Assembly (NCBI RefSeq): GCF_013423485.1 | Contig: NZ_JABFFR010000020.1 | Coordinates: 20,434-84,433 of the forward strand | DNA: 64,000 nt | Origin: Azospirillum oleiclasticum | GTDB taxonomy: Bacteria; Pseudomonadota; Alphaproteobacteria; Azospirillales; Azospirillaceae | Direction: 5' to 3' | Shown: in pieces, positions 54,842 to 63,970 of the stretch | Layout: every line of letters starts with the position of its first letter | Numbering within the stretch: position 1 is the first letter of the stretch | The notes under the pieces: model-generated | Told to the model about the DNA's origin: nothing | Databases searched by the model: none | What the model saw: only the letters and a program-made list of their open reading frames with translations | Program-made: the position numbers and the translations under genes

Positions 54842-55261
54842 TCATTGCGGACGATCCAGACGGGGCGCCGGAATCAACTGCGCCTGCGCCAGGATGTCGA
54901 GAAACACCGAGACAAAGACGTGGCAGCCGGCGGGGCCAGCCGGCGCCAGCTGCGCCGCCTCGAATTGGCCGTCCATGGCGCACGCGATGGAAAACTTGGC
55001 CGCGATTCCGAGTGGCGTCCGCGCCGGTGTGCTGACCAGCGAGCGCAGCAGGCTGCGGTAGCGGATGTCCATGCTGCGGGCCGCGGTCTGGAGGCGGTCG
55101 GCCCCGGCCTGGACCGTTGCCTGGCACTGCTCTATTTCACGCAAACGCTCGTGCAGCAGCAGCAGGTGGCGATCACGATGCGTGCCGCTTGCCAGTGCCG
55201 CGGCAATGGCCAGCGACAGCTCGGTGTAAAATGGGGTGCACCCTGAAAGATTTACGGTCAT
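54842..55261 (-). CDS. Hypothetical protein upstream of the FnrL-like gene
   Basis: A 139-residue protein, mainly helical (MTVNLSGCTPFYTELSLAIA, HRDRHLLLLHERLREIEQCQ, then IRYRSLLRSLVSTPARTPLG). It has no known domain. AGGAG lies about 10 bp before the ATG at 55261; a GTG 27 bp upstream is also possible. It is 22 bp before the regulator on the same strand and so likely in its operon. The composition supports a real gene, but no family is recognised. Confidence 0.55.
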   Translation of the reverse strand: MTVNLSGCTPFYTELSLAIAAALASGTHRDRHLLLLHERLREIEQCQATVQAGADRLQTAARSMDIRYRSLLRSLVSTPARTPLGIAAKFSIACAMDGQFEAAQLAPAGPAGCHVFVSVFLDILAQAQLIPAPRLDRPQ

Positions 55262-55540
55262 TCTGGCCGACTCCTGGCCAAACGGCACGAATGGACGCGA
55301 ACGTCGCTGTCGCCATCGCCGCAGGCCGGTGGCACCGTGCGTCGAGCTGCTCCGGCTCCCACGGCTCTCCCGGCCTCCGCCAAGCTTGTCCGTTGCGGCA
55401 ACAGTCCTACAGCGGGCTGCGCGGCGTCTTGATCTGGATCACGATCCAGCCCGACCTGTCCCAATGCGCCCGACCATGCCTCTTAAAGGGTATATGTGGT
55501 CATTGCCTCGCCGCACGCCACGCCATCAGGCCTGATCCGA
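55262..55540. other. Gap between the regulator operon and the cation ATPase
   Basis: About 280 bp with short frames only. No repeat, box or hairpin was seen. It should hold the promoter of the regulator unit. Confidence 0.4.
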
Positions 55541-58165
55541 TCAAAGTGTCGGGGCGCGGAGCGCGGACGGCTTGACGCATGGAAGCGACCGCGCCAGCGC
55601 CTTGCGCGCTTCCTCCACCACGACCATCGCCATCACCGCCGGCAACGGTGTGAGCCACGCCCACCAGGGCAAGGGTGCGGTGGCGAAGAGCAAGTTGCCC
55701 GGCGGCGTGTAGACGATGGCCGCAATGATCAGCAGTTCGGCGATGATGGCCCAGCCGATGAGGGGATTGCGCGGCATCGACCGGTCCAGGATCGACTCAC
55801 GGTCTGCCCGGCACAGAAGAAGGTTGGCGACCTGCGCCACCACGATCCCCGCGAGACACGCGGTGGTCGCCAGCCGGTGGAGCGGATCGCCGGCGGCCAG
55901 ATGGTCCCCCCACCGCCAGCCCCCATCGCCGAGCACGACGAAGAAGGCGCCCATCGCCGCGGCGGCTTCGAATGGTCCAAGGAAAAGGTAGGCGCGCGCC
56001 AGCAGCCCCCAGGTCAACAGGCGTTCGCGGCGCGGCCGTGGTGGACGGATCATGACGCCGGGGTGCGGCGGTTCCGCGCCGAGCGCCAGGGCGGGCAGGA
56101 GATCGGTGCCGAGGTCTACCGCCAGGATCTGAACCACGGTGAGCGGCAGGGGAATGCCCAAAAGGATGAACGCAAGGAAAGGGACGATCTCGGGGATGTT
56201 CGAGGTGAAGATGTAGGTCATGAACCGGCGGATGTTGGCGAACACCGCGCGCCCCTCCTCGACCGCATGGACGATGGAGGCGAAATTGTCGTCGAGCAGG
56301 ATCATGTCCGCCGCCTCGCGAGCCACGTCGGTGCCGCAACGCCCCATCGCGACGCCGATGTCGCCCTGCTTCAGCGCGGGAGCATCGTTGACGCCGTCCC
56401 CAGTGACCGCCACCGTCTCGCCGCGGCGCTGCAGCGCCTGCACGATCCGGAGCTTCTGGTCGGCGCCGACGCGGGCGAACACGACCTCGTCGCCGTCCAG
56501 CACCAGCATGAGATGGCTGTCGGTCATCGTGCGGAGCGCGTCGCCCGTCACCAGTTCCGGATCCGAGCCCCGCACCAGCCCGATCTCGCGTGCGATGGCG
56601 AGCGCGGTGTGCGGGTGGTCGCCGGTGACCATGACGACCCGGATGCCCGCGGCCCGTGCCTTGGCGACCGCGTCCGGCACCTCGGGGCGCGGGGGATCCT
56701 CCAGCCCCACCAGCCCCGCCAGAACCAGCCCCCGTTCCGGGTCGGCGGGGTCGGGATCGTCGCGCCACGCCAGCGCAAGAACCCGCAGGCCGCGGTCGGC
56801 CATGGCATCCTGCGCCGCCAGCACCGCGGCGCGCCCGGTGTCGTCCAGCGGCACCACGCCGGCCGCCGTCGCACGGGCGGTGCACAGCGGCAGCACCGTC
56901 TCCGCCGCCCCCTTCGTGTAGACCACCGGCCCCGTCGGCGCCCGGTGCAGGGTGGAGAGCCGCCGGCGCTCGGTGTCGAACGGCACCTCCCCGGTGCGGG
57001 CATGGACCGGACCGGGGCCGGCGTGCTCCACCAGCGCCACCTCCATGGGGTCGCCGAGCCAGCCGGTCTTCGAACGCGCCAGCGTGTGGCAGTGCCGCTC
57101 GACCGCGGCGATCGCGCCCGGCTCGCCGTCGGTCGCCCGCACGGTCATGCGGTTGAGCGTCAGGGTGCCCGTCTTGTCGGTGCAGATCACCGTGGCCGAC
57201 CCCAGCGCCTCCACCGCCGGAAGGTGGCGGACCAGCACATTGCGCCGCGCCATCCGCCGGGCCGCCATGGCGAGCGCGAGCGTCACCGTCGGCAGCAGCC
57301 CCTCCGGCACGTTGGCGACGATGATGCCGATCGCGAAGACGAACGCCGCCATGACCGGCTGTCCGGCATGGACGCCGATCGCGAAGAACACCGCGCCGAG
57401 ACCGACGGCCAGCACCGCGATCAGACGGCTGAGCGCAGCGATCTCGCCGAGCAGTGGCCAGCGCTCGCGCTGCTCCCCCTGGGTCAGGTTGGCGATGCGC
57501 CCAAATTCGGTGTGATTGCCGGTGGCGTAGACCAGCGCCGTCCCTTCCCCGGCGACCACCGAGGTCCCGGCGAAGACGAGGTTGCCTGCCATCGGCGCCT
57601 CGTGCTCCGTGCAGGGGTCGGCGGTGCGCAGGACCGGGACCGACTCCCCCGTGAGCGTCGAGGCGTCGAGGCGCACGCCGGTGGCTGAGAGAAGCCGCGC
57701 GTCGGCCGGCACACGGTCCCCCGCCGTCAGCACGATCACGTCCCCAGGCACGAGCGCCGCCGCTTCGACCTCGCTGACCTGGCCATCGCGCCACGTCTTC
57801 ACCCGTTGCGGCAGCAGCTTCGCAAGCGCCGCCAGTTCGCGCTCCGCCCGGTAATCCTGGGCGAAACTGAACAGACCGTTGACGAGGATCACCGCGACAA
57901 CCGCGATGGCCAGCAACCCCATGCCCTCGCCCGGCTGGCGAATCTCCGCCACCGCGGCGAGGGCCGCAGCGAGCCAGAGCAGCAGCGCGAAGAAATGGGT
58001 GAAGCTGCGCAGCAGGCGGACGGCCATCGGCTCGCGGCGCGGCGCTTTCAGCGTGTTGGCGCCGAAGCGGCCGAGCCGGCGCGCGGCTTCCCGCGTGGTC
58101 AGGCCGTGCCCGCCGCTGCGCAGGCCCGCCAGCACCTGCTCCGGCGACAAGGTCTGTATCCGCAT
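55541..58165 (-). CDS. P2-type cation-transporting ATPase (Na,K/Ca family)
   Basis: An 874-residue P-type ATPase with ten likely membrane segments. An N-terminal cation-ATPase domain (GLTTREAARRLGRFGANTLK) precedes LTGES, the phosphorylation site CTDKTGTLTLNRM with Asp330, VMVTGDHPHTALAIA and VTGDGVNDAPALKQ. The ion-site segment is IIVANVPEGLLPTVTLALAM, closer to the Na,K-ATPase form VPEGLL than the SERCA form IPEGLP. The segment AVDLGTDLLPALALGAEPP also follows the Na,K type. It may move Na+, K+ or Ca2+; the ion is not settled. It is divergent from the gene at 58330, sharing box 8. Confidence 0.9.
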   Translation of the reverse strand: MRIQTLSPEQVLAGLRSGGHGLTTREAARRLGRFGANTLKAPRREPMAVRLLRSFTHFFALLLWLAAALAAVAEIRQPGEGMGLLAIAVVAVILVNGLFSFAQDYRAERELAALAKLLPQRVKTWRDGQVSEVEAAALVPGDVIVLTAGDRVPADARLLSATGVRLDASTLTGESVPVLRTADPCTEHEAPMAGNLVFAGTSVVAGEGTALVYATGNHTEFGRIANLTQGEQRERWPLLGEIAALSRLIAVLAVGLGAVFFAIGVHAGQPVMAAFVFAIGIIVANVPEGLLPTVTLALAMAARRMARRNVLVRHLPAVEALGSATVICTDKTGTLTLNRMTVRATDGEPGAIAAVERHCHTLARSKTGWLGDPMEVALVEHAGPGPVHARTGEVPFDTERRRLSTLHRAPTGPVVYTKGAAETVLPLCTARATAAGVVPLDDTGRAAVLAAQDAMADRGLRVLALAWRDDPDPADPERGLVLAGLVGLEDPPRPEVPDAVAKARAAGIRVVMVTGDHPHTALAIAREIGLVRGSDPELVTGDALRTMTDSHLMLVLDGDEVVFARVGADQKLRIVQALQRRGETVAVTGDGVNDAPALKQGDIGVAMGRCGTDVAREAADMILLDDNFASIVHAVEEGRAVFANIRRFMTYIFTSNIPEIVPFLAFILLGIPLPLTVVQILAVDLGTDLLPALALGAEPPHPGVMIRPPRPRRERLLTWGLLARAYLFLGPFEAAAAMGAFFVVLGDGGWRWGDHLAAGDPLHRLATTACLAGIVVAQVANLLLCRADRESILDRSMPRNPLIGWAIIAELLIIAAIVYTPPGNLLFATAPLPWWAWLTPLPAVMAMVVVEEARKALARSLPCVKPSALRAPTL

Positions 58166-58257
58166 CCCCGGCTCCCCCGGTCATCCGCGCGTCGGGCCAC
58201 GATCGCGATGCGACGGTTGTCAACGCCCAAGGACAGCCCCGCTTGTTCCGCGCGGCA

Positions 58258-58271
58258 ATAACCTGGATCAA
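58258..58271. promoter_or_regulatory. Box 8 of the TTAACCYGGRTTAA family
   Basis: ATAACCTGGATCAA, 58 bp before the ATG at 58330. On the plus strand TAAACT begins after exactly 22 bp, a good -10 element. It lies 92 bp from the divergent ATPase start. Confidence 0.75.
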
Positions 58272-58329
58272 GCCGGGACCCGCGGTGCGGGCGTAAACTG
58301 ATTTGATAAATGAGGTGGAGGATCCCGCC

Positions 58330-58608
58330 ATGGTGATCACGATCGAAGACTGCATCGGGCTGAGCGGCCTGAGCGAAGAGGAGATCGACGCGATCGCCGA
58401 GCATGAGCATCTGCCGGAGATCGTCGCGGCCGAACTCGGCAACTACCTCGTGGGCACGGCGGCGGGCCAGGAGGAAATCCGACGGATGATCGAAGACGAC
58501 ATTGCGGAGGCTAGGGCGCACGGGCGTCCTGAACGGGCAGCCGTGCTGAACATCGTCTTGTGCCACTTTCTGAACGAGCACAGGTCGGCGGACACCATGA
58601 AGCCCTGA
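58330..58608 (+). CDS. Small conserved protein B (paralogue of the gene at 22748), function unknown
   Basis: A 92-residue acidic helical protein. ITIEDCIGLSGLSEEEIDAI and EHEHLPEIVAAELGNYL match protein A (22748-23059) almost exactly, and the rest (RRMIEDDIAEARAHGRPERA) is similar. Both have Cys near residue 7-9 in the same context. GGAGG precedes the ATG. It leads into two cytochrome c genes 26 bp downstream, whereas its paralogue leads into phaC, so the protein may serve a general role tied to the box regulon. Confidence 0.75.
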   Translation: MVITIEDCIGLSGLSEEEIDAIAEHEHLPEIVAAELGNYLVGTAAGQEEIRRMIEDDIAEARAHGRPERAAVLNIVLCHFLNEHRSADTMKP

Positions 58609-58634
58609 CGATCCGGCAACAAAAGGAGGCGGAG

Positions 58635-58985
58635 ATGAGGCCGCACGCGTTCCCGATTGTGCTCAGTTTGTCAGCGGCGTTGGTGGGGATCTTCGCCTCC
58701 AGCGTGCCGGTTGCCGCAAACGGTCCTGGCGACGCTGCCAACGGTCGCCGGCTTGCCACGGATTTCTGCAGCGAGTGCCACGTCGTGTCCACCGACCAGC
58801 GGCTTGGTGGCCCCAAGGCCGCACCCGATCTGACGGAGCGCATGCGCCATCCGGGACTGACGGAATTGGCATTGCGGAGCTACATGCAGACGTCCCATCC
58901 CGTGATGCCGAACATCCGTTTGACGCTGGAGCAGACCGACGATCTCGTCGCCTACCTGCTCACCTTGAAAGGCGTGGCGCCATGA
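58635..58985 (+). CDS. Small c-type cytochrome 1
   Basis: A 116-residue exported mono-haem cytochrome. The signal peptide ends VPVAANG, the haem site is CSECH (in DFCSECHVVST) and the axial Met is probably in SHPVMPNIRL. It ends with LEQTDDLVAYLLTLKG, the typical closing helix. The start has AAAGGAGGCGGAG. Its TGA overlaps the ATG of the next cytochrome, so the pair is likely made together as an electron-transfer module in the periplasm. Confidence 0.88.
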   Translation: MRPHAFPIVLSLSAALVGIFASSVPVAANGPGDAANGRRLATDFCSECHVVSTDQRLGGPKAAPDLTERMRHPGLTELALRSYMQTSHPVMPNIRLTLEQTDDLVAYLLTLKGVAP

Positions 58986-59299
58986 TCGGGCGACTGTTCG
59001 CACCAATGATCCTGATCGTGGTGGCCGGGACAATGGTGGCGTCAACCTCGTTGGCGGCGGATCCTGTTGCCGGACGTGGCATCGCGGAGCGCTGGTGCCT
59101 GTCCTGCCATGCCGGCCCAGGCGGTCGGAGCGGAAGCGATGCCGCTCCGACGCTGGAAAGCCTGGGGAGGCAGCGGCACGACCGCCCGCACTGGGTTCGC
59201 GGCTGGTTGACGGCCCCCCACCCACCGATGCCGGACGTGCCACTCACACGCGATGAGATCGAGGATGTCGTCGCCTATCTGGAGAGCCTAGCCGACTAA
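58982..59299 (+). CDS. Small c-type cytochrome 2
   Basis: A 105-residue exported mono-haem cytochrome. The signal peptide is MIGRLFAPMILIVVAGTMVA and onward to SLAAD. The haem motif is CLSCH, an axial Met candidate is in APHPPMPDVPLT, and the closing helix is DEIEDVVAYLESLAD. The ATGA overlap with the previous cytochrome indicates coupled translation. The electron donor and acceptor are unknown. Confidence 0.88.
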   Translation: MIGRLFAPMILIVVAGTMVASTSLAADPVAGRGIAERWCLSCHAGPGGRSGSDAAPTLESLGRQRHDRPHWVRGWLTAPHPPMPDVPLTRDEIEDVVAYLESLAD

Positions 59300-59321
59300 G
59301 CCCGCCGCTGTCTGATTCCTG

Positions 59322-59825
59322 TCAGTCGGCCTGCCACCGGACGCGGACGAAGCACTCGCCCTCGTCATAGTGCAGCGTCAGACGCCCCCGGTGGTTGCTG
59401 CGCAGCGCCTCCCCGATGCGGCGTGGCAGATGGAGGTCCGTGGTCGTGACCTCCAGCCCATCTCCAGTGTCCCGGATGTCCATGATCCGGTTCATCGGGT
59501 GTTCGGCGTTCTCCTGATCCTGGTTATGTCGGATGAGCGCCAGCAGTTCGTCGCGATGCGCCGCCACGTAGGCGCCGCTCAGCGTCACGATGCCGGCGGG
59601 GCAACGGTCGGCGATGCGATGGCAGGCTGGGCAGACGGTCTCCGCCGCCTGGAGCGGCCGCGGCCCCCAATGCCATCGGCCTTCCTCGTACACTGCATGG
59701 CAGCGCTCGCACACCCCGGGATCCGGAATTTTCAATTTTAGCGCGTATGGGTCATGGACGTGTTCCTGGATCAGCCGGTCCATGCGCGGCGGATCGGGGC
59801 GGTGGTCCTGGCGTTCATTCTTCAT
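59322..59825 (-). CDS. BCAM0308-like zinc-ribbon protein
   Basis: A 167-residue soluble protein. It carries two CxxC pairs (GVCERCHAVYEEGRWHWGPR and ETVCPACHRIADRCPAG), typical of a zinc ribbon. RIMDIRDTGDGLEVTTTDLH and ALRSNHRGRLTLHYDEGECF match the family pattern, recalled as BCAM0308. Its role is not known, though such genes often lie in low-oxygen clusters and near ribosome-related stress proteins. Box 9 lies 60 bp upstream. It is convergent with the cytochrome pair. Confidence 0.75.
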   Translation of the reverse strand: MKNERQDHRPDPPRMDRLIQEHVHDPYALKLKIPDPGVCERCHAVYEEGRWHWGPRPLQAAETVCPACHRIADRCPAGIVTLSGAYVAAHRDELLALIRHNQDQENAEHPMNRIMDIRDTGDGLEVTTTDLHLPRRIGEALRSNHRGRLTLHYDEGECFVRVRWQAD

Positions 59826-59885
59826 GCGATACCCCTGAGAACGGTATGTGGGATCCGCACGCTCGCACGATGGTGTGAGGCGGCA

Positions 59886-59899
59886 TTAACCTGGATAAA
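59886..59899. promoter_or_regulatory. Box 9 of the TTAACCYGGRTTAA family
   Basis: TTAACCTGGATAAA, identical to box 7. It lies 60 bp before the minus-strand zinc-ribbon gene and 27 bp before the plus-strand Usp ATG at 59927, so it likely controls the former, and the latter only if that gene starts further downstream. Confidence 0.75.
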
Positions 59900-59926
59900 C
59901 CTCGCCTTCAGCAGTGTGGGGATCGG

Positions 59927-60817
59927 ATGCCGCCCCGGTTTCCTGCCGACCGCCAAGGCCGCTCGAAGCGCTGCACGGCTGGTGGCACGACACATGGACG
60001 CTGCGACCCGCGGATCGCCGCGCGGCACCGCGACCTGATGCCGGCGCGGGAGCACGGCGCCAACCTCACCGCCGTGCACGTGGTGGACGACACCTTGCAG
60101 GCGGTCATCGACCGCCAAGGGCAGCAGACGGCGGAGGCGTCTCGCGCCTATCTGGCCGCGCGTGGCGGCGGGCCGTTGCCATCGGTCGAGGTGGCCGTCA
60201 GCACCACCGATTGCGAGATCCGAAGGCGGGCCGCCGAGATCGGGGCCGGCCTTGTCGTCCTCGGCGCCCACCGCATCGGGGAGGCCGACAGCTTCCGCGA
60301 TTCGACGGCCTGGCAGGTGCTGCGGCAGTCCGACCAGCCGGTCCTTCTCGTGAAGAACCCGGCGCTCGAGCCATACCGGCGCGTGGCCGTTGCCTTCGAC
60401 TTTTCGGTGCATTCGGAGGAGGCGCTGCGTCTGGCCTATCGGTTCCGGCCGGAGAAGGTCTCCGTCGTCCACGCGTACCACGTGCCGTACGAAGGCTTCC
60501 TGTGCGGCCCAGACACCGCGAGCTCCGTCCGCGACCAAGCCCAGATGGAGCTGACCGGCGCTGGCGGGGACGTGATGGCGTCCGTGCGGGGCGCCTTCAC
60601 GACGGCGGTCGAGCCGCGGTCCCTGCCCTGCCACGGGGAACCGCTGAAGACATTATGGCAACAGTGCCGACAGCTCCATGCCGATCTCCTGGCGATCGGC
60701 ACACACCGTCGCACCAGGCTGGCGCACGCGGTGTTCGGCAGCGTCGCGGAAAGTCTGCTGCGCAACCCGCCCTGCGACGTCGTGGCGGTGCGCGCTGCCG
60801 CGGAACGGGGGGCGTGA
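59927..60817 (+). CDS. Universal stress protein, tandem Usp with degenerate N-terminus
   Basis: A 296-residue frame with two Usp domains. The first domain is recognisable from LMPAREHGANLTAVHVVDD to VLRQSDQPVLLVKNP and the second from RRVAVAFDFSVHSEEALRLA to VAESLLRNPPCDVVAVRA, with GTHRRTRLAHAVFGS as the ATP loop. The first about 37 residues do not look like the expected strand (a MxxILLATD-like start), and a neighbouring frame fits part of it, so an indel is possible. A start at ATG 60037 would skip the damaged part. Confidence is high for the Usp identity, lower for the start. Confidence 0.7.
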   Translation: MPPRFPADRQGRSKRCTAGGTTHGRCDPRIAARHRDLMPAREHGANLTAVHVVDDTLQAVIDRQGQQTAEASRAYLAARGGGPLPSVEVAVSTTDCEIRRRAAEIGAGLVVLGAHRIGEADSFRDSTAWQVLRQSDQPVLLVKNPALEPYRRVAVAFDFSVHSEEALRLAYRFRPEKVSVVHAYHVPYEGFLCGPDTASSVRDQAQMELTGAGGDVMASVRGAFTTAVEPRSLPCHGEPLKTLWQQCRQLHADLLAIGTHRRTRLAHAVFGSVAESLLRNPPCDVVAVRAAAERGA

Positions 60818-61376
60818 CGACGGTACTCACCGATGCGGACCCGTCCCACCGCAGCAAGCGGACGGTGCCTCGAGCGGCGCATCACACCAAGCGGCAGGTG
60901 GTGCGGGTGATCGTGCACTGGCGCGCAACTCCGACTAACAAAAATGCGCAAGATCAGCGAGATAGAACGTCGGTCAGTGTCCAGGTTGGGCTCTTCCTCG
61001 GATTTCACGAGGGCGATGAAGCACGTTGCAGAGGTGCTGGCCAAGGCGAGGGAGTGCGCCAGCAGCGAGGCAGCCGGCCCCGCATGATGGTCGCCAAGAT
61101 GGACCCGGTATTCGGTAGCAAACGCACCCACGGCAGAAAGGCCGCGTTAAACGTAGATGCTTTCTACTCCGCATCGTCAGGCGGCTTGATCGAGGGCCAC
61201 CTTTCGACAATAGCCACGCACGACGCCTCCATGTTCGCCGGCTTCCTGGCCGTCGCCTTTGGGGAGGTGATCAGCCCGCCTGATTGAACATCCAAGCAAA
61301 AGCATAGGCCCTTGTCTGGCGCGCCGAGATCCTGCAAGTACCTCCCGGCATACTCTTCCAACAACGTTGATACATA
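60818..61376. other. Region without a supported gene near the element end
   Basis: About 560 bp. On the minus strand a frame ending at 61164 reads KGLCFCLDVQSGGLITSPKA, and one around 61070 reads SLALASTSATCFIALVKSEE, both protein-like but without a start or ribosome site. They may be relics of gene ends left by insertions. No hairpin or repeat seen. Confidence 0.45.
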
Positions 61377-62183
61377 GTGGCCGCCGCGATCCGCCGCGAG
61401 TTCCGCCGGCCGGATTTTGAAGGGTTCTCGGCGCTGACCCATTGGCAGCTCCTGCTGATGGAGGCGCTGTCCGGAGCGGCCCCGGCGGGGCACCCACGGC
61501 GCGGCGGCGCCCTTCTGGCCAGCATCGCACAGCACGGCGCCGATCAGGCGATGGCGGACGCCTTGTTCGGCGAAACCCGCGACGGTTGGCCGGCATACGT
61601 CGCCACCCCGAAGCCCGGCGGAATCATGGCGGCGGCCCACGCCGCCGAGGAGCGGTGGGCCGCGGCCAATCACGCCGACGACGCCCGTGCGCGGCTCCTC
61701 GTACCGACGCCTACACCTGCGCCGAGGCCGATCCGGAGCGATGCCGAAGACCTCAACCCCACCCAGCGAGCCGCCAGCAATGACGGGACCGTTCGAATCC
61801 GCTACCACTGGCCCCGCATTCTGGCGGAGCCGTGGATGGTTCCCGTCGTGGAGCGTGCCATCGGCCGCTTCAGCGTCGATGGCGACCGGCGATCATTGCG
61901 CGCGGCGATCAATCAGGCCGTCTTTCCGGCGATCGAGGAGGCGGACCGGCGCATTGATGCCATCCTGACGGAACGGCGGGGACGCTCCGGCGGGAACACC
62001 GCCATGATCGTCCGTGACGACCATCAGTTCGGCTTGGTATCGCGCGACGGCATAGAGCTTGATGGGGCGGAGGATCTCGTTCCGGACGTCCTGCCGGGGC
62101 GATACGCCATCGACACCGACGACATCCGCCGTCTCGAAGCCGTGGCTCCGTGGATCACGGTGACCGGTGGTCCCGCCGCTTGA
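61377..62183 (+). CDS. Unassigned protein near the serine recombinase
   Basis: A 268-codon frame with a GTG start and no ribosome site; ATG at 61458 is an alternative. The C-terminal half looks genuine (YHWPRILAEPWMVPVVERAI, then VRDDHQFGLVSRDGIELDGA). The N-terminal part is Ala-rich and could be non-coding. I do not recognise it. It stands 188 bp before the recombinase on the same strand, which suggests it belongs to the same mobile element. It may be 5'-truncated. Confidence 0.45.
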   Translation: MAAAIRREFRRPDFEGFSALTHWQLLLMEALSGAAPAGHPRRGGALLASIAQHGADQAMADALFGETRDGWPAYVATPKPGGIMAAAHAAEERWAAANHADDARARLLVPTPTPAPRPIRSDAEDLNPTQRAASNDGTVRIRYHWPRILAEPWMVPVVERAIGRFSVDGDRRSLRAAINQAVFPAIEEADRRIDAILTERRGRSGGNTAMIVRDDHQFGLVSRDGIELDGAEDLVPDVLPGRYAIDTDDIRRLEAVAPWITVTGGPAA

Positions 62184-62371
62184 GCCCCACCTCCTCCCTT
62201 TGACCATGCGTCCGGCGATGCCGAGTTCGTGGGCGAGCGGAAAAGACGTTCGTCCCCAGCGGGATCCCGGCTTGGGGAAAGGGCTCCATACCCGGGGCCG
62301 GGAAGATCGCCCTGGCGACATCGGCGTGAACGCCCAATAGACTTTGGCACTCGGTGTGTTGGAGGCCGACG

Positions 62372-63830
62372 ATGCGACGAACCATCCACGTGACGCCGGG
62401 CCGGCTGCTCAGGGCGGCCGTTTACGCTCGGTATTCGAGCGACTTGCAGCGGGACCAGTCGATCGAGGACCAACTGGAGATTTGCCACCGCTTCTGCGCC
62501 GCCAAGGGCTGGGAGGTGGTCGAGGTCTACGCCGACCGCGCCCAGAGCGGTGCCGACGGCAACCGCGCCGGGTTCCTGAAACTTCAGGAGGACACCACCC
62601 GCGGACGGTTCGAGGTCGTTGTGGCGGAAAGTGTGGACCGGCTGTCCCGGCAGCTGAGCGCCGTCGGCGGCCTCGTCGACCACCTGGATTTCCACAGGGT
62701 CAAGCTCTACGCCGTCAACACCGGCGAAGTCACCGCGCTTATGGCCGGGACCCTCGGCTCCATCGGGCAGCACTACCTCGAGGAGCTCCGTCACCGCACC
62801 CGGCGCGGCTTGCTGGGAAAGGTGCTGGCCGGGCTGTCGGCCGGCGGCCTGGGTACGGCTATCGCGTCGCCGTGGAGGCCAGGGGAGCACGGGCGATCGA
62901 CGACGGGCAGGCGAAGGTGGTGCGCCGGATTATTCGCGAGTACGCCGCCGGGGAAAGTCCGCGGGCGATCGCCGCCCGCTTGAACGTGGAAGGCGTACCC
63001 GGCCCCAATGGACGGGAATGGGGCGACACCACCATCCGCGGTCAGGTGGCGCGCGGCACCGGCATCCTGAACAACGCCCTCTACATCGGACGGCTTGCAT
63101 GGAACCGGTGCAGCTACGTGAAGGACCCGCGCACGGGAAAGCGCCTCGCGCGCCCCAACCCTCCGGAGGAATGGGAGACGTTCGAGGTGCCCCACCTGCG
63201 GATTCTGGACGACGACCTCTGGGATCGGGTCAAGTCGCAGCAGGAGGGAGTCCGGACGGAGATGGGGCGTGATGGTGCGGGCACCCCTCTCAACCGCGCC
63301 CACCGCTACCTCCTGTCCGGCCTGATCCGATGCGGTGAGTGTGGGAGTCCCTACGTCATCGTCAACGGCAGCCAGTACGGCTGCAACCGCTCGAAGGGCA
63401 CCTGCGCCAATGATTTGCGGGCCCGCCGGGATGAGATCGAGGGCCGCCTGCTGGAGGGCCTCCGCCACCGGCTCATGCAGCCGGCGCGGCTCGAACGCTT
63501 TCTGACGATTGCGAAGGCAAACCTTGAATGCCAAGCCCGTGACGGAAACCGGGAGCGGGCCGCCATGGAGCGGAAGCTGAGGGACGTCGAGCGGAAGCGT
63601 TCGAACATCCTGCGAGCGGTCGAGGATGGGCTCTACCGCCGGGAAATGAAGGCACGCTTGGCGGAGCTCGACACCACGGAAGCCGGGTTGCGCAATGCGA
63701 TCGCGGCGCTGGTGACCGACCCGGCGGTGCCGTCCGCAGAATGGCCGGTGGCGTTGGCTGTGGGTGTGGGGACGCGCCGTCAGCCGCCGGCGGGAGGCCG
63801 GCCACGGCTGCCGGCGGCGGCCCAAGGGGA
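62372..63830 (+). pseudogene. Large serine recombinase, frameshifted
   Basis: The start (ATG with GGAGG 6 bp before) opens a resolvase catalytic domain: AAVYARYSSDLQRDQSIEDQ with the nucleophile Ser in RYS, then VVAESVDRLSRQLS. At about 62852 the frame breaks: GGLGT should be GGLGYGYRV, one base missing. In the next frame the recombinase domain continues (YGYRVAVEARGARAIDDGQA), then a zinc ribbon (LIRCGECGSPYVIVNGSQYG...CAND) and a coiled coil (ERAAMERKLRDVERKRSNIL). The second frame stays open to the window edge, through a terminator and tRNA, so its natural end is lost or uncertain. The end coordinate is approximate. Confidence 0.75.
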
Positions 63831-63930
63831 GCATGACGGCGACGACGCCAGGGGTTTGCAGCCGGCCCCGGCGGAAGCGTTCAGATGGAAAAGCTCCTTA
63901 CCATGGGTATCAGCGCGAGTGAGGAACACG

Positions 63931-63966
63931 AAAAGCCCCTGCGGAGATGCGTCCGCAGGGGCTTTT
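63931..63966 (-). terminator. Strong bidirectional terminator hairpin after the tRNA
   Basis: AAAAGCCCCTGCGGA (63931-63945) pairs perfectly with TCCGCAGGGGCTTTT (63952-63966) around a 6-base loop. T-runs flank on both strands, so it works in both directions. It lies 5 bp downstream of the tRNA 3' end on the minus strand. Confidence 0.88.
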
Positions 63967-63970
63967 GATT

